From an uncultured Prevotellaceae bacterium (GTDB lineage: Bacteria; Bacteroidota; Bacteroidia; Bacteroidales; Bacteroidaceae): DNA of 64,000 nt. This document shows positions 8,757 to 16,783 of this stretch, in pieces. Position numbers and translations under genes: made by a program. The stretch's first letter is position 1. Every line of letters starts with the position of its first letter. Below the pieces are notes generated by a model that searched no databases, was not told the origin of the DNA, and was given only the letters and a program-made list of their open reading frames with translations. The stretch lies in the NCBI GenBank assembly GCA_946415645.1, contig CAMKTJ010000009.1:1-64000 (forward strand), in the 5' to 3' direction.

Positions 8757-10162
8757 CTGGTAACTTTTAATCTGTTTGTTAGCTCGTCAACCTGCTCCTT
8801 CAGTCCGGTGTCTGTGGTCAGGCGTTTCTTGATGGTTTTTATGCTGTGTAGGACAGTAGCGTGATTCTTGTTACCAATCATCAGACCTATCTTGCTGGCT
8901 GATAGTGTGGTGTACAATCCTGCTAGATATATGCTCAGTTGGCGTGCCAATACAATCTCAGCCTTTCTGCTCTTGCCGTAGATGTCCTCCTGTTTGACAT
9001 TATATATAGTGGAGACTTCTTCTACAATCTTGTCCAAACTGATTTCCTTAAGCTCGGTTTTGGGAGCGTGTTGTATGATGCTTTGGGCGAATGTCAGATC
9101 CACGTCTTTGTTGAATACTACAGAATAGGCCAACAGACTATGGATTACGCCTTCCAATTCACGCACGCTGTTAGATACATTCTGTGAGATGTAGTCTATA
9201 ACGTCCTCGGGAATCTCCAGTCCGTCATGTTTGATCTTGCTACGCAAGATGTCCTTGCGTAGTTGAACCTCGGGTTTTTCCAACTCTGCCAACAGTCCGC
9301 TCTTGAAACGGGTAAGTAGGCGGTCTTCCATTCCTTGCATAGAAACAGGTGGACGGTCGCTGGTAAGGATGATCTGGCGTCCGTTTTGGCGAAGATGGTT
9401 GAAGATGTGGAAGAAGGCATATTGTGTCTTCTCCAATCCAATCATCTCCTGAATATCATCAATAATCAACACATCAATGCTCTGATAGAAGTGCATGAAG
9501 TCGTTGAAGGTGTTGTGACGTATAGAATCTGTGAATTGAACCTGGAAGAGGTGAGCGCTCAGATAGAGTACACGCTTTTCGGGGTGCAGTTCTTTCAACT
9601 TTGTGCCAATTGCGTTTACCAGATGGGTCTTACCAACACCACTGGGACCATATATAAATAATGGATTGAAAGTCTGTTGATTGGGTTTCTCGGCAATGGC
9701 CTGACCAATGCTGCGAGGCAGCTTGTTGCTGATTCCCTCTATGAAGTTGCTGAATGTCTGCTTGGGATTCAGCTGTGAGTCCAAGTCCTGAGCAGGGGCA
9801 ACGGCCTGAGAGAGGGTGGGGGACTGGTTTGCCTGACGTTTGCTGGGTTCTGGCTTTGCGACTGGCGTTACATCGTCGCTTTCTATCTTGACAGAACTAT
9901 TCTTAACAACCTCTACCTCATATATTAAATTAGCATCCTTACCATAGACACGATACATTGTCCAATGGATAATCTTGCGGAAGTGCTCTTCCAGATATTC
10001 ATAGAACCACTGGCTTGGGGTAGATATAACTAACTCTTTGGCCTCAGTGTCAAAGGACTTGAATTTAATAGGTGTAAACCAAGTCTGATACTGTTGCTCA
10101 TTCACATTTTTCCGGATGATTTCCAGAAACTGTGTCCACAATATACGTGGTGAATCAGTCAT
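8753..10162 (-). CDS. dnaA: Chromosomal replication initiator protein DnaA
   Basis: 469 aa; Walker A GPSGVGKTHL, LIIDDIQ, C-terminal KNHATVLHSIKTI signature. Confidence 0.98.
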   Translation of the reverse strand: MTDSPRILWTQFLEIIRKNVNEQQYQTWFTPIKFKSFDTEAKELVISTPSQWFYEYLEEHFRKIIHWTMYRVYGKDANLIYEVEVVKNSSVKIESDDVTPVAKPEPSKRQANQSPTLSQAVAPAQDLDSQLNPKQTFSNFIEGISNKLPRSIGQAIAEKPNQQTFNPLFIYGPSGVGKTHLVNAIGTKLKELHPEKRVLYLSAHLFQVQFTDSIRHNTFNDFMHFYQSIDVLIIDDIQEMIGLEKTQYAFFHIFNHLRQNGRQIILTSDRPPVSMQGMEDRLLTRFKSGLLAELEKPEVQLRKDILRSKIKHDGLEIPEDVIDYISQNVSNSVRELEGVIHSLLAYSVVFNKDVDLTFAQSIIQHAPKTELKEISLDKIVEEVSTIYNVKQEDIYGKSRKAEIVLARQLSIYLAGLYTTLSASKIGLMIGNKNHATVLHSIKTIKKRLTTDTGLKEQVDELTNRLKVTR

Positions 10163-10197
10163 TTGTTGTTTTAGGCAAAATTTTAAATTCGCGATTG

Positions 10198-10228
10198 CAA
10201 AGTTAAACCTTTTTCACATTATGACAAA
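10198..10228 (-). promoter_or_regulatory. Bacteroidetes-type promoter for the dnaA operon
   Basis: On the minus strand TTTG (10225-10228), 19-nt spacer, TAACTTTG (10198-10205), about 36 nt upstream of the dnaA ATG. Confidence 0.7.
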
Positions 10229-10490
10229 ATATGCCTTTTCAGTTTAAAGTGCAGAGTTGTTAGTTTAACTTTCTGTTTTACAGTTATGAAAGAAAATCAG
10301 AAAGGATATCTTTTTGTAATCCGTCTTGCAAATATGTAACTGCCTGTTTTTTAGCGATGTATGTAAAACTACCTTTTGTACTATTTTTTGAATAGAAAAA
10401 CCCCGTAACTTGCAAGAATATATATCATTATTCTGTTTAGTATGAAATATAGTTCTAATGACAATCTATTTGAATTAAATTTAAATAGCT

Positions 10491-11372
10491 TTATTTTTTC
10501 TTCCCAAAGACAGAGAAGTGAACGTACCTTTTGGGGTTAGCTTTCAGGTCGGTAACCAGACTGTCGGCGCTTTGGACGGTGTGGTTCAGATTGTTATACA
10601 AGGCAGGGTCTCTCATCAGCAAGCCAAGTGTACCTTGGGGGCTCTGAATCTGGCTCATCATTTGGTGAACGCTGCTGATGGTCATGTTCACGCTGTCTAT
10701 GGTTGCCCTCAGGTCCAGACTGTTCAGGTGGTCGGTCAGTGTGATAGCGTTCTGTCCAACCTTGTTGAAAGTGCTGGCTAGCTGGGGTACGTCATTTGCC
10801 AACAGTCTGTTCAGTTCCTGTGAACTTTTGTTCAGGTTTTCTGTTATCTGTTCTGCATTCTGAATAATCAGAGGTAGGTTAGGGTCGGAAGTTAATTTGT
10901 TCAAGGTTGCTATCAGCGTATCTACGCGTGCAATCACTTGTTCTACCTGTGGCATCATGCTGGCAGCCTTTGCCATCATGCCTTGTGCGTCTGAGCCAGG
11001 AATGGTATCTCCGGGGTGGTAGGCATCTGTCAGGTTGGTTGCCAGCAGCATGTTCAGGGTACATCCGCCCAGCACAGCCTCGTCTAGTTTGGCGCTGCTG
11101 CCTTTGGGGATACGCAAGTCCTTGTTGGTGCTTATCTCCACCAATACTGTACCGGGATGGTCGAAGTCATAGATGATATTGCTAACAACGCCCACATTGT
11201 ATCCGTCGGCATATACGTTACTGCTCTTACTTAATCCTTTGGCATTACTGAACTGGATATAGTAGGTACTGGTAGAGGAGAACAGGTTCTTTCCCTTCAG
11301 GAAATTAATGCCTAAGAACAATACCACCAGGGCAATGACTCCTGTAATTCCGATTTTTACTTCCTTTTTCAT
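10491..11372 (-). CDS. MlaD/MCE-domain lipid-transport substrate-binding protein
   Basis: 293 aa; N-terminal TM plus MCE domain YYIQFSNAKGLSKSSNVYADGYNVGVV. Confidence 0.9.
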   Translation of the reverse strand: MKKEVKIGITGVIALVVLFLGINFLKGKNLFSSTSTYYIQFSNAKGLSKSSNVYADGYNVGVVSNIIYDFDHPGTVLVEISTNKDLRIPKGSSAKLDEAVLGGCTLNMLLATNLTDAYHPGDTIPGSDAQGMMAKAASMMPQVEQVIARVDTLIATLNKLTSDPNLPLIIQNAEQITENLNKSSQELNRLLANDVPQLASTFNKVGQNAITLTDHLNSLDLRATIDSVNMTISSVHQMMSQIQSPQGTLGLLMRDPALYNNLNHTVQSADSLVTDLKANPKRYVHFSVFGKKK

Positions 11373-11383
11373 TTTGGTTTAGG

Positions 11384-12130
11384 TTATTTCTTGTATGCCA
11401 CGAATGCGTTGTAAATGCTTTTTGCCAATGTTGCTACACCGGCACTTGTGTTCAGATATTTCTCTTCTTCTGCATTGTTGATGTAGCCCAGTTCCACCAG
11501 TACGGCAGGCATGCTAGTGCGGGCTAGTACCAATAGTCCGGCCTGGTGAACACCTCTGTCAATCCTTCCTGCTGTTGCGCGGAACTGTTTCTGAATCTCT
11601 TTAGCAAAGTTGACACTGGAGGCCATATTCTGGTCGTGCATCAGTTCAAAGATGATATAGCTCTCGCTGCTCTTGGGGTCGAACCCTTCGTATTTCTGTT
11701 CAAAGTTGCTCTCTAGTGTGATGACAGTATTCTCACGCTTAGCAACCTCCAGGTTCTCTGCGGCGCGGTGCATACCTAGTGTGTAGGTTTCCGTCCCGCT
11801 GGTGGTAGTTCCCTTGAGACCTGCAGCTGTACTGTTAGTATGTATGCTGATGAAGAGGTCAGCCTTGGCGCGGTTGGCAATCTGGGCACGTTCGTGCAGT
11901 TCCACAAATACATCCGTCTTGCGAGTGTAAATGACCTTTGTTCCCGGCATGTTCTGCTCAATCAGTCTGCCCAGTTCCTTGGCAACGGAAAGGTTTATGT
12001 TTTTCTCCTGGCTGATGCGTCCAATGGCACCTGCGTCTTTTCCGCCATGGCCTGCATCTATAACAATAGTGTATGCCTGAGCACTGATGCTCAAGCATAC
12101 ACCCATTAGTATTGTAAATATCTTTTTCAA
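11384..12130 (-). CDS. N-acetylmuramoyl-L-alanine amidase (Amidase_3)
   Basis: IVIDAGHGGKDAGAIG; FISIHTNS; AVLVELGYINNAEEE. Confidence 0.95.
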   Translation of the reverse strand: MKKIFTILMGVCLSISAQAYTIVIDAGHGGKDAGAIGRISQEKNINLSVAKELGRLIEQNMPGTKVIYTRKTDVFVELHERAQIANRAKADLFISIHTNSTAAGLKGTTTSGTETYTLGMHRAAENLEVAKRENTVITLESNFEQKYEGFDPKSSESYIIFELMHDQNMASSVNFAKEIQKQFRATAGRIDRGVHQAGLLVLARTSMPAVLVELGYINNAEEEKYLNTSAGVATLAKSIYNAFVAYKK

Positions 12131-12206
12131 CTTTTACTTAATTTTTGTGCAAAAGTAAGCAAAATCTCTAAAATACCCAAATGATTTATAAAAAAGCTAG
12201 CTTTTT

Positions 12207-14246
12207 CTATAACTTCCACCTTGCTCCTGCCATTATCCAAGCGCCTGGCTGAGGAACGTTACCTAGGTCATAATACCTGTTGTTGGTAATGTTTGTCCCT
12301 TGCACAAACAGGTTGTAGTGCGGGGCAGTCCATTGCAGCTTCAGGTCTAATGTGGCGTAGGTGCTATATCCTACCAGTTGTCCAGCGCTGATGTAGTTGC
12401 CCATTCTGTCTTGCAGGCGGACGCTCCAGGTGGCAGCCAGGCGTTTCCAGACTTTATGGTTCAGGGAGGCCACGAACTTGTTTCTCAGATACTCCATGGC
12501 ATAATTGCTTTTGTAGATATCCGTGTTATCGTTCCTCTTCTGGTAGATATGTGTGTAACCCAATGTCAGGTTCTTGACCCATGCGTCATGGCCGGTAATC
12601 TGGTCGAAGTTGAGACGCCCCTCTACCTGCACGCCCATGTTGTCTAATTGGAAGGCAGCACTGTGGTAAGTGTCATCGGGGGTATACATCACCCAGTCTA
12701 TCATGTTGTTGCCCCTGTGGTAAAAGGCACGTACCGTGGCAGCATAGCCGTTCTTGTGGAACTGGCTTCCCAATTGTACGGAGTGGTTGTTCTCTGGCTT
12801 TAGGCCTTTGTTACCTTCCAGTGTCACGCTTTTGTAGTAGAGGTCGGTGAAGGTAGGCAGGCGGAAGCCTTTGTTGTACGAGAAGAATACCTTCCAGTAG
12901 GTATTGGGGCGGTAGGCAATGTCCACACCAGGGTAGAAGCGGAACTTGTGGTCAACGCAGGTGGTCATGCTGGCCAACAGACCTGCAGAGAAAGTCCAAT
13001 GTTCCAAAAGTATGTTGTGTTCCAAGTTGAAGGATACCGTTGTGCGGTCGTCCTGCTTGGTATAGAAAATGTCGTCTTCGCCTCTTACGACAACGTATTG
13101 CTCGGGCTTCAGCTCTTGTCCGAGGTTGGTGCTTAGGATGCCCTCGTGTCTCATTTCTGCATTCAGGGCTGTCTTGCCGCCAATCCAATGGAAGTAGCCT
13201 CCGACCTTCATTCCATAGATATCTGTCTGGTGGAAGTTCTCGCCGAAGCGTTCGTTGCGAATCAGTTCAAAGTTGTCATAGGTGCGGTTCCAGTACACCT
13301 GAGGCGTGAAGTGGAACTTACCTTTTGTCTCGGCGCCTATTGACAACAGGTAGCGCTCGTTCCTCTCAAACTGGTTGGGGTAGGCGGCGCTGTAGAATGT
13401 GTTGGCCCCGTAGGCTTTTTTCGAGAAACCAAACTGCCAGTCCAGGCTCAGCTGTTTGTTCTGGAAGTCGCCCTGATAGTAGAGCTGTCCTTTCTTCCAA
13501 TCGCTGTTCTCTGTACCTCCATCGCTTCTGCCGCCACCGCCGCTGATGCGGTTGTTGACACCTTTGATGCTGAAGCCGAGTCGGGCGTTTGCTTCAACAG
13601 TACCAAAGCTTCCGCCTTGTACGCCTACTTCTACGGCTTTGCCCTCATCATGCCTGGTGACAATGTTGATGGCTCCGCCAAAGCTCTGTCCACCGTACAC
13701 ACGACTGGCAGCGCCCTCCAGTACCTCGATGCGCTCAATGTCGCTGACGTTTACCGGGAAGTCTGCAGTAAGATGACCTGTTTGGGGATTGCTGATATTG
13801 ACACCGTTCAGAAGGACCGTTATTTGGTCAAAGATGCCACCATCAATGCTGATGTCCGTTTGAATACCAAAGCCACCGCGTTGTCGGACGTCGACGCCTG
13901 TAGCTAACTTAAATAGATCGTTGATACTCTGTACCCCCGCCTGTTCAATGTCCTGGCGATTGAGTACACTCACAATTCGTGCCGACTGCAATTGCGTCAG
14001 CGGTGCCATGGTGCCGATTACGGTCACCTCGCTCATCTCCTTTTCGTCTTTCGCTTCCTCTGTTTCGGGGTTCAGCATGCGGAAGGTGCTTGCCATTGCC
14101 TCTGCCTGAGCTGCAACACCCAGGGTGGCAACGCTAAGCACGCCAATGCGTACTTCCCGTCTCAGACTGGCAAAAGCGCAATAGCCCTTGTTGGCAAACT
14201 GCTTCCAAGTGATGGCTTTTGGCTTTCTTGTCTGTTTGTTGTACAT
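12207..14246 (-). CDS. TonB-dependent receptor with plug domain (BtuB/siderophore-like)
   Basis: 679 aa; plug QSARIVSVLNRQDIEQAGVQSINDLFKLATGVDVRQRG; C-terminal beta-strand ending in aromatic/hydrophobic residues; long basic N-terminal extension. Confidence 0.88.
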   Translation of the reverse strand: MYNKQTRKPKAITWKQFANKGYCAFASLRREVRIGVLSVATLGVAAQAEAMASTFRMLNPETEEAKDEKEMSEVTVIGTMAPLTQLQSARIVSVLNRQDIEQAGVQSINDLFKLATGVDVRQRGGFGIQTDISIDGGIFDQITVLLNGVNISNPQTGHLTADFPVNVSDIERIEVLEGAASRVYGGQSFGGAINIVTRHDEGKAVEVGVQGGSFGTVEANARLGFSIKGVNNRISGGGGRSDGGTENSDWKKGQLYYQGDFQNKQLSLDWQFGFSKKAYGANTFYSAAYPNQFERNERYLLSIGAETKGKFHFTPQVYWNRTYDNFELIRNERFGENFHQTDIYGMKVGGYFHWIGGKTALNAEMRHEGILSTNLGQELKPEQYVVVRGEDDIFYTKQDDRTTVSFNLEHNILLEHWTFSAGLLASMTTCVDHKFRFYPGVDIAYRPNTYWKVFFSYNKGFRLPTFTDLYYKSVTLEGNKGLKPENNHSVQLGSQFHKNGYAATVRAFYHRGNNMIDWVMYTPDDTYHSAAFQLDNMGVQVEGRLNFDQITGHDAWVKNLTLGYTHIYQKRNDNTDIYKSNYAMEYLRNKFVASLNHKVWKRLAATWSVRLQDRMGNYISAGQLVGYSTYATLDLKLQWTAPHYNLFVQGTNITNNRYYDLGNVPQPGAWIMAGARWKL

Positions 14247-14328
14247 TTTGTTATTAAAAGAATTATTATAAGGACCTTAAAGTCCCTAAGGCCCCTAAGG
14301 TCTTTTTCTCTAACCACTAACCGCTAAC

Positions 14329-15366
14329 CTATATCAGCGTCATCCCTGCTTCCTTGCACTCCTGGCGCATGCTGTCAGGCCAAATACTGGATTGTGTCTC
14401 GCCAATGTGAGCCTTGTGCAGCAGAATCATGCACAGACGACTTTGGCCGATACCGCCTCCAATGCTCAATGGCAGTGTGTCATTCAGCAGACGCTGGTGG
14501 AAGTATAGTTTCTTGCGCTCCTCCTTGCCTTGCAGTTTCAATTGACGCTCCAAGGCTTCTTTGTCAACACGGATACCCATGCTGCTTAGTTCTATGCTGC
14601 GTTCCAATACGGGATACCAGATCAATAGGTCTCCGTTCAGTCCTAGGAAACCTTCCTCGTTCGGTGTGCTCCAGTCGTCGTAGTCGGGAGCGCGAAGGTC
14701 ATGTTCCTTACCGTCGCTCAGTTTGCCGCCGATGCCCATGATGAAGACGGCACCGTACTTCTTGCAAATCAGGTCTTCGCGTTCCTTGGCAGTCTTGCCG
14801 GGGTACATCTTAGCTAGTTCTTCGCTGTGGATGAAGAACACATCTTCGGGCAGGAAATGCTTCAATTGTGGGTAAGTTTCGCAGATAAAGAATTCGGTGC
14901 GCAGGATAGCACTATAGATTTTATTTACAATCTTCTTCAGGAAGGTAACATTGCGGTCTTCTGCAGTTATCACGCGCTCCCAGTCCCATTGGTCAACGTA
15001 CAGGCTATGGATATTGTCCATCTCCTCGTCAGAGCGGATGGCATTCATGTCTGTAACAATGCCGAAGCCTGGTTCTATGTTGTATTCCGCTAGTGTTACT
15101 CTCTTCCATTTGGCCAAAGAGTGAACCACCTCTGCCGTTGCCTCGTTCATATCCTTGATGGGGAAGCTGACGGGACGTTCTACACCATTCAAGTCGTCAT
15201 TCAGACCCAGTCCTCTCAATACAAAAAGTGGGGCGGTTACACGGCGTAGTCTAAGTTCGGTGCTCAGGCTGTTCAGGAAGAAGTCCTTAATCTTCTTTAT
15301 GGCCAACTCTGTCTGCTTCAAATCCAGCAGCGCTTTGTAGTTTGTTGGCTTCAGTAATTTGCTCAT
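14329..15366 (-). CDS. asnA: Aspartate--ammonia ligase (asparagine synthetase A)
   Basis: 345 aa; LRLRRVTAPLFVLRGLGLNDDLNGVERPV; SIGGGIGQSRLCM. Confidence 0.97.
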   Translation of the reverse strand: MSKLLKPTNYKALLDLKQTELAIKKIKDFFLNSLSTELRLRRVTAPLFVLRGLGLNDDLNGVERPVSFPIKDMNEATAEVVHSLAKWKRVTLAEYNIEPGFGIVTDMNAIRSDEEMDNIHSLYVDQWDWERVITAEDRNVTFLKKIVNKIYSAILRTEFFICETYPQLKHFLPEDVFFIHSEELAKMYPGKTAKEREDLICKKYGAVFIMGIGGKLSDGKEHDLRAPDYDDWSTPNEEGFLGLNGDLLIWYPVLERSIELSSMGIRVDKEALERQLKLQGKEERKKLYFHQRLLNDTLPLSIGGGIGQSRLCMILLHKAHIGETQSSIWPDSMRQECKEAGMTLI

Positions 15367-15638
15367 TTTTCCAGCGTATTTTATGTTTTTGTGTCAAAAT
15401 TGGTGCAAAGATACATATAATTCTCTCATTATGACATATGAATGGCAAATTTTATTTATTTTTTTTTCAATCATGATGTCTTGGCTTATTTAACTAATGT
15501 CGTTTTGAAAAAGAAAAACAAGATTTCCCCCAGCACCTCTATTCAAATAAATGAAAAACAAAAAGAAAAATATATACACACCCCTTCAAAAGATGTTTTT
15601 CGAAAATTAAATAAAACAGCTGATGACAAGAGGGGTGT

Positions 15639-15710
15639 TTCGCAGAGAGCAACATGCCGTTTTTCTATGAGCGATATGCCGTTTCTCTCACAGAGAAAAG
15701 CCGTGTCTCT
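15639..15710. repeat. Degenerate 24-bp tandem repeat (3 units) in the asnA/B12-operon intergenic region
   Basis: Minus-strand reading RDTAFLCE-RNGISLIE-KRHVALCE; units 15639-15662, 15663-15686, 15687-15710. Confidence 0.6.
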
Positions 15711-15798
15711 GTGAAAACACTTTAGCATGGCAGGGCATGGTGTTTTATGTAGCCGTGACATTTTTTTTTCTTGTCAGACAAAAAATCAGAAGAAACAA

Positions 15799-15830
15799 TT
15801 TGGCACTTCCGTTAAAATATCTTATATTTG
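15799..15830 (+). promoter_or_regulatory. Bacteroidetes-type promoter driving the B12 riboswitch operon
   Basis: TTTG (15799-15802), 20-nt spacer, TATATTTG (15823-15830). Confidence 0.78.
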
Positions 15831-15835
15831 CAGCA

Positions 15836-15925
15836 CTTTTATGGCAGAGGAATACCAGTGAAAGTCTGGGACTGTCCCGCAACTGTATGTCCGGAAGGAT
15901 AAGTCAGAGTATCTGTCACAAGAGT
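15836..15925 (+). ncRNA. Cobalamin riboswitch (B12 box), compact leader
   Basis: gaggaataccagtgaaagtctgggactgtcccgcaactgta...aagtcagagtatctgtc; matches the CCCGCAACTGTA core and GTCAG..CTG 3' part; upstream of btuB/F/C/D. Confidence 0.88.
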
Positions 15926-15984
15926 CCCTAGGAAAGGGAAGTACGCGAGGACGTAAATTAAAACTAACAAAAATATAAGGAAAG

Positions 15985-16740
15985 ATGAAACAACTTGGAA
16001 TTCTGGCAGGTCTGCTTTGTGCAGGAATGGCCTTCACTGCATGTGAAAGTAATGATTCTGACTTCAACCCCGTTACTGACATTGAGACGGCTCAGACGGT
16101 AACCTTCGAGGGTTCTTATTGGAATGCATTGATAGATGCTCCACAGTACTATGGCTCCCAACTTTACGGTTCTGACGCCAAGGATTATTATTGGTGTGAC
16201 GAGGCTACTCAGTTGTGTGGTTATATGTCCAATGCTTGGGGGGGTGTGTATGGTTTCTCTGAGGGCGGCTCTGCTATCAGTAATTACATTGACGAGAATA
16301 CTGACGAGGTTAGAAGCTACGATGTTCAGTTATCTGTTCCTGTTAAGAACGGAAGCAATAATTTTGTGGTTGTGTACTGTGATGCAGGCATGAAGTTCGC
16401 AGATAAGAAGGCACGCGTCATAAAGTCAATGGATATCATCGGTACAACTTATTTCCTGTCTGTTGCTAAAAACGGTAATGATTATGCTAAGCCACTGACA
16501 TCAGTAGGTGATTTCTGTAATGTTGAGATTACAGGTTACAATGATCAGCAGGTTACGGGTAAATTGGAAATTGCTTTGGCAAAGGACGGTGGCTTCCTTG
16601 ACAAGTGGTACACTACAGACATGACTGCTCTGGGTGCTGTGGATAGCCTGAGCTTTACTATGAATGGTAGTGATAATCAGGGTGGTTGGTTAAATACACC
16701 TGCTTACTTTGCCATTGATAACGTTGTGGTTAAGAAGTAA
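15985..16740 (+). CDS. Secreted/lipoprotein DUF4465-like protein, first gene of the B12 operon
   Basis: 251 aa; lipobox-like signal AGMAFTACES; VTFEGSYWNALID, CGYMSNAWGGVYGFSEGGSAISNY, YFAIDNVVVKK. Confidence 0.65.
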   Translation: MKQLGILAGLLCAGMAFTACESNDSDFNPVTDIETAQTVTFEGSYWNALIDAPQYYGSQLYGSDAKDYYWCDEATQLCGYMSNAWGGVYGFSEGGSAISNYIDENTDEVRSYDVQLSVPVKNGSNNFVVVYCDAGMKFADKKARVIKSMDIIGTTYFLSVAKNGNDYAKPLTSVGDFCNVEITGYNDQQVTGKLEIALAKDGGFLDKWYTTDMTALGAVDSLSFTMNGSDNQGGWLNTPAYFAIDNVVVKK

Positions 16741-16783
16741 GAAGGCTTCTTCATAGCTTTCCCTTCATGGGCCACGGCTTTAT

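Noticed and set aside
10163-10490. Possible oriC next to dnaA
   Set aside because: The AT-rich 328-bp gap shows no cluster of TTATNCACA-like DnaA boxes on reading; GC-skew analysis would be needed to place the origin.
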